Source: Sebastes aleutianus
Taxonomy: Eukaryota > Chordata > Actinopteri > Perciformes > Sebastidae
NCBI GenBank assembly: GCA_916700875.1
Contig: CAKAKS010000066.1
Coordinates: 6,234,243 to 6,298,242 of the forward strand
DNA length: 64,000 nucleotides
Direction of reading: 5' to 3'
Positions 23,301 to 31,700 of the stretch are shown here, in pieces; the first letter of the stretch is position 1; the number at the start of each line of letters is the position of its first letter. The notes under the pieces are model-generated. The model saw only the letters and a program-made list of their open reading frames with translations. It did no database searches and was not told the origin of the DNA. Made by a program: the position numbers and the translations under genes.

Positions 23301-25711
23301 CTTTTAGCGAACACCCGCTTACAGTTAATTTGAGGGGTGAGACCAGCGCTTGTCACTGCCTGTGTGCTCAGTTCATACAACACATCAGAGATGCAACTTG
23401 ACTGAAGTGCCTCTTTGGGTTTTTGTTGACTGTCATGCCACTCTGTCGCTGATGCATTGTCAAAAGCCCGGGACGTGGATGTTTTAGCAAAGGCTTGTTT
23501 CATAACACTAAGGGAATACATCTGAAATGCATTGAAGTGAAATAAATGTCTATACTGTAGTTATTTTCAATGAAGGATATGGTGAGAGTGAGTCACCGTG
23601 AAATAACTCCTAATTATCCCCAGGGAAAAAAGCCTGGATGCATTTATATGACACATGCATGGGATCAAATCAACCATAGAGGCTAACGGATGTAAATAAC
23701 ATACATGTGAAGCTGAGACTCATTAAAAAAACATATTTTCCCCTTTAAATCTCTCAACAGAGCGACGACTGTCTATTTCTTTTGTGTGTTATTGTCGCTG
23801 TCAGATTGCTCTTGCAGGCATCACAGCCCCATTTCTGCTGCTTCCTATGATAAAGTAAAAGCAATGCATATCCAGAGTATCCATTAATCTGAGATAAACA
23901 CTGTTGTTATATTAGCCTCATTAATTTGAGATAATCGTGCAGAATCATGCTGCTTAAAAGCTAAAAATTACTTTCTATTGTGGCTGTTGTGAATGGTTGA
24001 TGAACATTGCAGCCACCAGGCAGACCTCATTCATAATTTGATCAATTCTGTTGAACATTTTTAGACCTGTGAGCCAAAACATTGAACAATCTGTAAGGTG
24101 ATACGACAGTAGGACTGCTTTTGGAGGCAGCTCATGATGATACAGAAATAGTACTGTAGTCTAAAAAAAAATCATGCTGCTTTAAAGCTAAAAATGACTT
24201 TCTATTGTGGCTGTTGTGAATGGTTGATGAACATTGCAGCCACCAACCAGACCTCATTCATAATTTGATAAATTATGTTGGAACATTTTAAGACCTGTGA
24301 GACAAAACATTAAATAATCCTCTGTAAGGTGATACGGCAGTAAGACTGCTTTTGGAGGCAGCTCATGATGATACAGAAATAGTACTGTAGCCTACATATC
24401 GTGCTACATATGAGGGAAATCACTTCTAAGCCAAACATAAAGCTGATTTGTTATGACCACTGAAGTTCTCAAGTAGCCTTCAGGGTGAAAGTATTTTCTG
24501 CAGAAAACAACAAAAACACCTGGAAGAAACTCGTCAAATGTAACCAATATAATTACATATTAACATGATTAACAAATCGGCATTGAAAGCACCAACAAAT
24601 AAGTTTATTTTGCGTTTGTGTTGTGGGGCATGCTCACATGCACGAACATGCATGTGCAGCCGGCCCGGCGATGTCAACAAAGCACGGAGAAGCTCTGATT
24701 ACACCATACACAGAGGGAGAGTGACTTCATCCTCTGCTCAGGTAGACATCACTCCACTATATCTTTACATTGACAATAGTTGTTTGCTGCTACAATAACG
24801 CTCTGGATATCGAATAGAGAACCTTTAACAAACTAATGTTGATCTTTTGTAGTGCTGCTACTAACATTACTTTCATATCAATTAATATGACAATTATTTT
24901 CTTGATTTGTCTATATAATGCCAGAAAATAGTGAAAAATCCCTAATTTGTTATGACCACTGAAGCAATCTCAAGCAATCTCAAGCAGCCTTCAGGGTGAA
25001 AGTATTTCCTGCAGAAAACAACAAAAACACCTGGAAGAAACTCGTCAAATGTAACCAATATAAGTACATATTAACATGATTAACAATTCGGCATTGAAAG
25101 CACCAACAAATAAGTTTATTTCGCATTTGTGTTGTGGGGCATGCTCACATGCACGAACATGCATGTGCAGCCGGCCCGGCGATGTCAACAAAGCACGGAG
25201 AAACTCTGATTACAACACACACAGAGGGAGAGTGACTTCATCCTCTGCTCAGGTAGACATCACTCCTCTATATCTTTACATTGACAATAGTTGTTTGCTG
25301 CTACATTAACGATCAATCAATTAACAATTTATCAATTAATCTGACAATTATTTTCTTGATTTGTTTATATAATGTCAGAAAATAGTGGGAAATCCCTAAT
25401 TTGTTATGACCAATGAAGCAATCTCAAGCAGCCTTCAGGTGAAAGTGTTTTCGTCAGAAAACAACAAAAACACCTGGAAGAAACTCGTCAAATGTAACCA
25501 ATATAATTACATATTAACATGATTAACAAATCGGCATTGAAAGCACCAACAAATGTGTTTATTTCGCGTTTGTTTTCATTGATAAAAAAAGGTGTAAAAG
25601 TAGTTAACTACCTCCCGACGCCAGCTCGACCAGCAGCGACCACCAGAGCAGACCGAGGAGACACAACTTCTTCTTCTTCTTCTTCTGGCTGTTTTTCACT
25701 ACAGAGTCCAT
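2261..25711 (-). CDS. cspg4: Chondroitin sulfate proteoglycan 4 (NG2)-like, 5' seven coding exons, 3' end outside window
   Basis: CSPG4/NG2 is a single-pass membrane proteoglycan of progenitor cells, pericytes and glia that binds matrix, growth factors and integrins. Seven minus-strand exons (25612-25711, 19470-19633, 12830-16406, 11481-11954, 10163-10339, 4176-4374, 2261-2392) join with GT-AG borders and matching phases into about 1,607 codons. The order is signal peptide (1-33), laminin-G 1 (about 36-206, ending SLGC), laminin-G 2 (about 220-395), a Ser/Thr/Pro linker, then tandem CSPG repeats recognised by recurring motifs such as YIHDDSET, FTQEDI and VNDEPPVI. Domain order and exon layout match what I know of vertebrate CSPG4. 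The rest of the ectodomain, the transmembrane helix and the PDZ-binding tail should lie left of position 1. One extra base at 14853-14854 breaks the frame near residue 606. Teleosts have CSPG4 paralogues and I cannot tell which one this is. Confidence 0.93.
2393..4175. other. cspg4 intron 6, no gene
   Basis: AT-rich intron sequence with simple repeats at 3425-3523 and an AATGAATGAATG run near 4110-4127. I see no coding potential, RNA gene or well-bounded transposon. Confidence 0.6.
3496..3523. repeat. (AAAT)n microsatellite
   Basis: About six AAAT units in cspg4 intron 6, close to an A-rich tract at 3459-3471. Confidence 0.85.
4176..4374 (-). CDS. cspg4: cspg4 exon 6: CSPG repeat segment
   Basis: The exon is 199 bp, entering in phase 0 and leaving in phase 1. 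Acceptor GTGTCCAG|GTTTGG; donor CACAAAG|GTAGAA. It reads VWVSSVTEIRPEDLRAQDLD, then HFMVMPPSNGHLALK, then LNFTQEHIDQGQLLFVHK: one CSPG repeat with its FTQxxIDxGxLLFVH signature. It is separated from exon 5 by an intron of about 5.8 kb. Confidence 0.9.
6120..6658. mobile_element. Internally deleted Tc1/mariner-type transposon
   Basis: The ends are inverted (CACCGATCAGCCATAACATTA at the left; reverse complement CATCGATCAGCCATAACAT at the right) and are flanked by TA on both sides, the Tc1/mariner target site. The interior keeps the N-terminal part of a transposase on the minus strand. Its left end matches transposase-coding sequence that is followed directly by the inverted terminus, so most of the catalytic region is missing. 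Confidence 0.85.
6245..6538 (-). pseudogene. Truncated Tc1-like transposase, DNA-binding region only
   Basis: 97 codons: GQRKDVSDFDKGQTVLARRL, then GQSISRTAALVGCSRSAVVR and KPVNRRQGHGRPRLIDARVE. This is the paired-type helix-turn-helix half and the GRPR(K) linker of a Tc1-family transposase. The DDE catalytic domain is absent and the frame stops inside the deletion junction, so it is a non-functional fragment inside the 6120-6658 element. Confidence 0.85.
7724..8461. mobile_element. Foldback (full inverted-repeat) non-autonomous element with TTAA flanks
   Basis: The left end AGGTACAGTTCGG and right end CCGAACTATCCCCT are inverted and both flanked by TTAA (7720-7723, 8462-8465). The halves are inverted copies of each other: the right half read backwards repeats CGCCCCCAG, GACAGGAGTA, GCTGTGGACGGGG, AAAGAAAGGCCCACCTAAA and AGCCCTTTCC from the left half. 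They meet in a near-perfect hairpin at about 8010-8115 (CTGCCTCGAT...ATCGAGGCAG). A TTAA target suggests piggyBac-type mobilisation. Confidence 0.75.
10163..10339 (-). CDS. cspg4: cspg4 exon 5: CSPG repeat segment
   Basis: The exon is 177 bp (59 codons), phase 0/0, with acceptor TTAATTAG|GTGGAG and donor CTGAGG|GTGAGT. It carries VHDSSETLADNFTVVANDTG and the repeat-terminating motif VSAVNDEPPVITANRVLR. Both match the ends of CSPG repeats and continue the frame of exons 4 and 6. Confidence 0.9.
11096..11447. repeat. Teleost MITE family B ('TAGAGCTGCAA...TTGCAGCCCT'), copy 1
   Basis: Inverted ends AGAGCTGCAAAGATTAATCGATT and AATTGTTAGTTGCAGCCCT enclose AT-rich DNA with CAAAACAAGACATTTGAGGA. 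It lies in cspg4 intron 4, right beside exon 4. Further copies are at 18607-18947 and 21882-22180, and fragments in the tandem array at 24.8-25.4 kb. Confidence 0.75.
11481..11954 (-). CDS. cspg4: cspg4 exon 4: CSPG repeats
   Basis: The exon is 474 bp (158 codons), phase 0 at both ends, with acceptor CTGCAG|GTCACTCAC and donor AGGCAG|GTGAGA. It reads VTHEDNLPSEILFTVKVAP, later TFTQEDINSGNIQYM, and FTLNEGASKALTQDVLKVT, the standard CSPG-repeat pattern, and ends SFTRRQ. The continuation into exon 5 (VEHEFIYYVHDSSETLADNF) is what a CSPG repeat requires. Confidence 0.9.
12830..16406 (-). CDS. cspg4: cspg4 exon 3: laminin-G domains and most N-terminal CSPG repeats (contains a 1-bp frameshift)
   Basis: This single 3,577-bp exon has the acceptor TTCTCTTAG|CTGAAACTG and the donor CTAGAG|GTGAGT. 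It completes laminin-G 1 (GFRGCMEEVVFNEHD...SLGC), carries laminin-G 2 (RKWHSIKLHF, LFVGGIDDG, SFKGCLKNIEVNG) and a linker with SGPG. It then carries many CSPG repeats, with motifs such as VMYIHGGSEEPDD, IMYIHDDSETTQDEF and VLFIHKGVSTG, and numerous NxS/T sequons. The reading frame is open from 16406 to about 14855 and, one frame over, from about 14884 to 12830. The overlap shows one surplus C (minus strand) at 14853-14854. A giant internal exon here is characteristic of CSPG4. Confidence 0.92.
16580..17190. repeat. Teleost interspersed repeat in cspg4 intron 2
   Basis: The repeat contains GAACTATTGGATGGACTGCC twice in diverged form, TGGTACAGACATTCATGGTCC, TTTAGCGCCATTATCAGGTC and CATGCTGATGTTAGC. 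I recognise this dispersed teleost repeat pattern. No coding region. The central part (about 16870-17000) may be a separate insertion. Confidence 0.6.
18607..18947. repeat. Teleost MITE family B, copy 2 in cspg4 intron 2
   Basis: Starts AGAGCTGAAATGATTTGG and ends AATAATCATTAGTTGCAGCCCT, with an internal GACAAAACAAGACATCTGAAGA match to the 11.1-11.4 kb copy. Confidence 0.7.
19470..19633 (-). CDS. cspg4: cspg4 exon 2: first half of laminin-G domain 1
   Basis: The acceptor TTTCTCCAG precedes CT TCC TTC TAT and the donor is CTGCAG|GTGGGT. The 54 full codons read SFYGDGFVQLKATES... through GLLFLAAGQTNYFLLELHAG and RLQ, the start of a laminin-G beta-sandwich. The exon enters in phase 1 and leaves in phase 0, joining directly to LKLDLGSGEL of exon 3. 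Confidence 0.88.
21405..21858. repeat. MITE family A, copy 2 in cspg4 intron 1
   Basis: Starts TAAAGGTGCTATATAC and ends TATAGAGAACCTTTA. It shares its whole interior with 780-1192 (GCCTCTGCACGGCT, AGAAAACAACGGCCAC, GATGGTGGGCGCTAC). It appears full length. Confidence 0.8.
21882..22180. repeat. Teleost MITE family B, copy 3 (opposite orientation) in cspg4 intron 1
   Basis: Starts AGGGCTGCAACTAACAATTAC and ends near CTTGCAGTCCTCT. It is inverted relative to the other copies (TCAAATGTCTTGTTTTGACC instead of its complement). It lies directly downstream of MITE A copy 2. Confidence 0.7.
23938..24392. repeat. Two-copy tandem duplication (unit about 220 bp) in cspg4 intron 1
   Basis: Positions 23938-24157 and 24165-24392 are near-identical (AATCATGCTGCTT, TTCTATTGTGGCTGTTGTGA, ACCTCATTCATAATTTGAT, GGAGGCAGCTCATGATGATA, AGAAATAGTACTGTAG). 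A short A-rich run joins them. Confidence 0.88.
24446..25590. repeat. Three-copy tandem array (unit about 450-505 bp) in cspg4 intron 1
   Basis: The block TTTGTTATGACCACTGAAG, AACACCTGGAAGAAACTCGT, CGGCATTGAAAGCACCAACA recurs at about 24446, 24948 and 25400. The first two units also carry a truncated MITE A (CATGCACGAACATGCATGTG, CGGAGA, AGGTAGACATCACTCC) and a MITE B fragment. The third stops about 25 bp from the splice donor of exon 1. Confidence 0.9.
25612..25711 (-). CDS. cspg4: cspg4 exon 1: start codon and signal peptide
   Basis: The ATG at 25711-25709 lies in a strong context (A at -3, G at +4). It opens 33 codons: a basic n-region with six consecutive lysines, then the hydrophobic core LCLLGLLWWSLLVELASG, which is a typical signal peptide. 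The exon ends GGAG|GTAGTT in phase 1. The split codon G+CT gives Ala at the junction with exon 2, producing LASGASFYGDG, which resembles the signal-peptide cleavage region of vertebrate CSPG4. The lysine run is encoded by an AAG microsatellite (TTC repeat on the plus strand, about 25667-25686). Confidence 0.85.
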
Positions 25712-25910
25712 CTTTTCTTCTCCAGGTGGAAACACGACTGTTACCAGGACATGTACGGTTACATATTTACAGACCTGTTTCTCACTTCTTCACGCTTCAG
25801 TACCATTAAAAACAAAGAGTTTGACTGAGTGTCTGTGGAGCTCTGCAGCCTGAACTGGACTGAGCTCTGCCTCGTGAACGCGCCTCTGTGTGAACGCGCG
25901 TTCTCCTCAA
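25712..25910 (-). promoter_or_regulatory. Probable cspg4 5' UTR and core promoter region
   Basis: This is the sequence immediately upstream of the exon 1 ATG on the minus strand. It contains a locally CpG-rich stretch (ACGCGCCTC and AACGCGCG around 25878-25902) in otherwise AT-rich DNA. I see no clear TATA box at a defined distance. The assignment rests on position only. Confidence 0.3.
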
Positions 25911-28541
25911 AGAAAAAAAGGATGTTAATCTCAGTTTTCAAAATAAAAGCCACAAGAAAGAAGGAAGGGAGGAAGGGAGGGAGGGATGTGTGAAGAGACA
26001 TTTTAAAGAGTTTTTAATTAACCTGATTTATATTAGCTGTTATTAAATGTCATGTAAGTGCCAACAAAATAAATCAAGTTGTTAATCAGATAAGAAAATC
26101 AGTATCAGATTCATCTTTATTGGCCAATTAGGCCAATGTGTACACACCTAATAGCCTACATTCATGGGGGGAATTTCACTCAGGTTGTTTGTTACTCTTA
26201 ACCCTCAGGTTTCAGGTTAATTCACGAATAAATAAACTGATTACAATATATCAAAGTGTTTTATTTGGTTATCTCCTCCGTTTAAGGGCTTTTTAAAACC
26301 CTAAAAAAAAAATATTTTAATTGAGCCAATCTACCATTCTTATTAATGGTATTTTAATGGAATATCTGCATGGTTTAAGTTTTTTAAGGGGTAACAATCC
26401 CTTAAATATACTTTAATTTATTTTATTAAATTCAGGGCTTTGCCCCAAAGTTGTTATTTATGGATAAATAAGTAATATTATTTTGCTTTTTGTCCAAAAG
26501 ATCTTTGAATACTTTCATTTCATCAAGCGCTCCCAAAACATCAGTGTGATCTCCATCATTAGCTGCTGACAGGTTCAAACTCCTCTGATACATTTCAGCT
26601 GAGATATGAGTCACTTCACAAGTTAGGAAAGTTGATTAGGTGCTTTTATGAATTTTTGTTTGAATTTTGTTTCCTCCTCCGAGACATTTTGATGAATTGA
26701 GGATCCGAGTGTCTTTATGAAACAGATTCTGGTTCAGTTTGTTAGTCTCATTCAAGACAGGCATGTCACAATAAGAAACATCTTTATGAAACAGCCCTCT
26801 GGGGGTTGACAAATGGAAAATACAACAAGTCAAGGTGATATTTTAACCCACAAACTTCAGAATAGGAACATTTCTGTGCCAGTTGAGCTGTCAGGTCTCT
26901 GACACATAAACATGAAGTTTTTATGTGTATAAATATGCATCAAAAAGATAACTTTTGTGAGGACACAGTTAATAAAGATGCTGCAGAGGAAAACAGTCCT
27001 GTCTCTGTAATAGGACATTATTTTTCTCATCAATACCTGTGGCTTGTTCCCAGGTCACTCATTTTTTGTTGCTGTTATAACATTTATTTAGCAGCTTTTT
27101 AATCTGCTAAGTGGCAATGTTTTCAAGTCAAAGGAAAATATTTATAATGCTGGGGAATTATTTTGTATATAAATGTTATGTTAAAGCATGAAAAAAGTTG
27201 TAGATTTAGATCAGTCTGATCTGGGCACCACTAACACAATCTAATCTCTAAAAAAGGAAATTATCCTCCATCCATTATCTGCAAAAGCTTATCCTCTTCA
27301 GGGTATTCAGGGTCGCGGAGGGCCGATCCCAGCTTAAAGGGAAATTATGAATATTGTACTTTCCAATTTATGCCCGGTCCCTGCAGCAGACTGTAGCCAT
27401 AGAAACATCTGTCATTTCAATAGTTGTTGTAATATGTATAATAACATGTATTTGAATGATTGTAACTATACATATTTATATGTTTTCTACCAGATTATTA
27501 CCATACTGACGCTACACTGTATTTTTTCTATGGTGGTTACGTATATATTTATGCACAGCACGCTTCAGATACAAAACTTATAGTACAAGCATGTGGTAAA
27601 AACGAACACTATACTTTCATATATATATATATATAAATCAGAAAATTGTACAATTTACAATATACATGATTTTTGTAATCGTTTATATTGGTACCTGATG
27701 TCATTGCTGCTGCTTGGCAAAACACACACACATATAGTACAGTATATATAGATAGATATACAGTATAAACACACACATATATACCATATATACGTATATA
27801 TACACACATACATACTGTATATACACATATATACATATATACTCAAAACATATCCCCTTGTGTGAGAGATTTGTAGTCAAATAATAAAGACAAAAAAAAC
27901 ATTAGTTCCTTCATGAGTGTTTAATGAGTCTGAGATCAATAAATAGATAAAAGATTAATTTAATAAAAACATGCATGTTAATGATGAAAACATTGCGATA
28001 TAAGAAGGTCATAGTTGGTTTAAAAACAGAGGTATAGATTGTAACTGTTCACCCACTTTAGCATTATGTGTTAGTGTGCTTTACTTGTTTTTCATAATAC
28101 TGGTATTTTTGCGCTGGAAAATATCATTTGAGTCTTGAGACCGAAGCGTTAGTATGATCAATAAATTGTGATGCTGAGCCAGAGCAGCATGCGGGATCTT
28201 CTTTTCTCAAGACTCAATGATTCTGTTATTGCTTCATGTTAACATATTTCACTTTACTGCAATCTGGATCACATCTCTCCAAAACAATATTAGAATAATG
28301 TTATCCAGATTGCAGTCCACTAATCATTATTTTTTCAAGAATGTAAATTAAAAATCAGTCAGATGCAACTCCTGGATTTACTCACAATCTCTTCATTATT
28401 ATGGAATCACAATCAAGTTAAAATCAAGGCTGAATCAGAGTCATTTTGAGGTATTAGAGCAGATAAACTGTAAACAAAATATGGCACAATCAGTAACTAT
28501 AAGTGATGAATGGAGTTTTTTTCTGATGATCTGAAGGGTCG
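25910..28541. other. Intergenic DNA between cspg4 and the ICME-like gene
   Basis: Contains a GGAAG/GGGAG purine run (25958-25987) and a complex TA/CA microsatellite (27620-27842). It should include the 3' UTR of the ICME-like gene just left of 28542. A minus-strand ATTAAA occurs near 27920, but I cannot tell whether it is used. No gene supported. Confidence 0.5.
27616..27842. repeat. Compound (TA)n/(CA)n microsatellite
   Basis: Alternating TATATA, ACACACACACATATA and GATAGATATACAG tracts with two interruptions. Short open frames here are low-complexity artefacts. Confidence 0.85.
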
Positions 28542-28776
28542 TCAGCAGCGTCCCAGTAGTTTTCTGAACTCCTGTTTGATGCAGCTGAAGATGGGATGGT
28601 AGAAGCGCCTGTCTGGCACCATGAGGTCGGTGACCATCTCTGTGTGGTCAACTCTGGGCAGCAGGTAGAGAGACACCTTTATGGACAGCGAGGTGAGGAG
28701 GTCAGAGAACTTTTTGGAAGATTCGAAAGGAACGATGATGTCGCTGGTCCCGTGGAGCAAAGCGAACGGAGGCACT
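28542..28776 (-). CDS. ICME-like hydrolase, last coding exon with stop
   Basis: The acceptor GTCTTCTGCCAG is followed by A GTG CCT CCG. The exon encodes VPPFALLHGTSDIIVPFES through KVSLYLLPRVDHTEMV to RKLLGRC and a stop at 28544-28542. It supplies the acid (HGTSD) and the His (DHTE) of the catalytic triad. The entering phase completes a Lys codon (AA+A) with the preceding exon. Confidence 0.9.
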
Positions 28777-31700
28777 CTGGCAGAAGACAAGAGAAGAATG
28801 TGGGTGAAAAATGTTGCATTTAAAATGAATAACAGATTTCATAAAGATCATTTTATTTTGTCTCACTTGTCCAGTTTGTCGTTGCTCAACTCCTTCAGTA
28901 AGTGTGTTGGTGAGTAGTAAGGAAAGTTCTCCACGCCATTCATGGCTTTGTGCATGGTGGAGACATATTCAACTGCTCGCTTCTGTTCGTGCTCATAATG
29001 GTCCATGATGTTGTAAACGCCACTCAGACCTGTTCGGGAAACACGAGAGATTAACTAAACAAATCCTGGCAATCAAGTTTATGAAAATATGAAGGAGGCA
29101 GATGATTAAAAGTCCTATTCATTATTAAAAATTTCATTTAAATAACCCAGTTCAGAGCAAAAGGCGATAAAACATGAATATTTATGTGTGTCACAAAATT
29201 ATCTTTCTGGCACACAAATGTATTAACTTCTTCCACTCCCCCTTCAGCCGACTTTACGGTCTTTCAGAGGCTGGAGCAGGCTCAGAACAAGGCTAAATAA
29301 CTTTAAATTGTGGCAATGGAAAACTGGCATGGCCATTTTCAAAGGGGTCCCTTGACATCTGACCTCAGGATATGTGAATGAAAATGGGTTCTATGGGTAC
29401 CCACGAGTCTCCCCTTTACAGACATGCCCACTTTATGATGATCACATGCAGTTTAGGGATACAACTATTCAGTTTTTTGCATGCAGCATGAATGTGTTAT
29501 TTTCGCCTATTCTAAAATGGTGTATTTGAATATTTCTGCATACTGGGGTCCCTAAACAGTCTTGAATTACATACATTGGGTATCACTGTAAAGCTAAGAC
29601 TCGTGTGGATCCAATGAGCTCAACTGTATTCATGTGTGATGATGTTAGTCCCCATTATAGCCATTTCATTGTAGTGAGACCATCTTTTGAAATTTGACCT
29701 CACTGTATAAAATGACCTGTGGTGACCTCTAGTATAATCACATCCTCATGAAACTTCACAGCCACAAACTAGAGACCTAGAGCATTCAGAGGATGGATGG
29801 TTTTCCTAGCTAGATTGATAATAAGGGAGTTTCTGAGCAGTTTCCTGAACAGAAGTGTTCACCATCCAATCGCCGAAAAATGCAATTCTTGCAGAAATCT
29901 CCACATGTCAAACATTTTTGATACCAAATCACAGCATGGCTTTTTCTATGGTGTTCCTCAAGGTCTTGGTGTCTTAATGTGGTATTTTGGAGGGATTATT
30001 GATCATTTTTATCAATTCTTGAGTTGTAAAAAATGGTTAAATTTAGCCCCAAATCTGTGTAACAAATGATATCAACCCAAACATTGCTGCAACAATTTAC
30101 GAGACTTAATAAAGCATGGAGATAACCATCATATACCTCTTTCATAATGTTCTAAGCTCTTATACATGTTCATTATTTATTTTAATTAATTGATGTTTAT
30201 TTCTGATTTATGACTAAAACAATGTGATACAGTGCTGAGCTGCATCTCAAATTAATCTTCAGGTTCCCAGCTTTCAGATGATGTATGCCACTTCTATGTG
30301 ACATCTACTGTTGACCTGCTATCTCCCCCTAAAGACCTCCTGCACCCCCCTAAAAAAGACAAAAATGTGTCTTTGGTAAAGACGGGTGGAGTGGAAGAGG
30401 TTAACATTGAGTTTACTTCAGCATAAAACATGGTTGCAACTGTGACTCGGTGATGTGCTGCACAGTAATCCTTACCAATAACTCCTCTTATCGCCAGTGT
30501 AACGTCCCTCTGCTTGCTGGCTTCTATGAAAAGCTCCTCTCTTGCATCAATGAGAAACAGCGTGGTCAGTGCACACAAATGTGCACCCGCTGAATGGCCC
30601 ATTAATACTATGTTGTCCTAGAAAAGACAGAAAAACAAGACATGTGTAATGACATATCATCTACAGTGAACAATGGCTGAATGTGGATCAGTACTCTCAA
30701 AATGAATTAGAAACAGATTAGACAGTTTGTGTTGCTACTCAAACTGAAAAATAAAAATGTTTTAATATTTGTGCACTTAAAAGTCCCATAAAGTTGCTTT
30801 GAGGTCATCATTTCCCTCCATGCTCGGACAACTATTTTTCATGCATGAAAGGGGATTTTGGTCATTTTAAGCTACTTGCAGGTTTTATATGATTTCATTT
30901 TCTAGGAACTTGCCAACCTATGATCTTACCATTATTATCAACATTAACATTATAACCGTTTTTCTCAATTTTCAAAGAATACATTAAGATATTTCTTACT
31001 TTGTCGAAGTTGAACTTCTCTCCACTCTCTTGGGCCCAAACCAAGCAGTCAGCAATATCTTGAACCATCCCTAAAACATTCGCCTGGCAATCAGATGAAA
31101 CCAGCAGTCAGTTCAGATACAGCAGGAACATCTATAATTCAATTTCTTATCTGGCATTTGAGTTACTGCAGAACAATTCTTACCTATAGTTCACAGAGCA
31201 GTACTGTTCATATTCCAGTCATTCATACTCTACATATGTGCTATAAATGTTTAATCCAATAAGACTACTGTGTGTTGTTCTAGAGCTCTTACCTTTGGAT
31301 AGGTGAAGTAATCAGGACAAACGACAGTTGCACTCAGTTCTTCAGCCATCTGCCTCGCCAGCAAACAGTAAATGGATCGATCTCCGGAGCCCCATGCTCC
31401 TCCAAAGATAAAAACCACCAGCGGAGCAGGCGCATTTTTCGACTTGCCCACGTTTGGAGGGTGGTACAGGTCCAGCTTGTTGCTTCGGCGGCCAAATGTG
31501 ATGCCCTTTGTGTCCAGACAGAAAAAACTGTGAACTCTGACACAATTTTTTAGGTATTGCATAACAAGTTTTCCATCAAGTCAAGTGGTGAAATCTGAGA
31601 CAAATTTAACAGTATGATTATTTCATTTTAGATATTTACTAAAATGTCTGGCCCCTACAATGAAGAGACACATAGACACTTATTTCCAACTCATCGTAAA

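Noticed and set aside
24565..25809. Three similar open frames (MINKSALKAPTNKF...)
   Set aside because: They arise from the tandem non-coding array in cspg4 intron 1. The frames differ by indels and contain MITE fragments.
26432..26833. Minus-strand frames in the intergenic gap (NLSAANDGDHTDVLGALDEM)
   Set aside because: Protein-like in part, but there is no recognisable family, no plausible splice structure and no link to either gene.
27609..27846. Tyr/Ile/Cys-rich open frames on the minus strand
   Set aside because: They are translations of a TA/CA microsatellite.
29797..30069. 90-codon plus-strand frame, with a relative at 53068-53265
   Set aside because: Both are the same part of dispersed repeat C. 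No domain and no conserved frame end.
31060..31074. Alternative acceptor TTTTAG|GGATGG for the 84-bp ICME exon
   Set aside because: It breaks the frame after the CCAAAG end of the preceding exon. The acceptor at 31085-31084 keeps it and yields ANVLGMVQDIADC.
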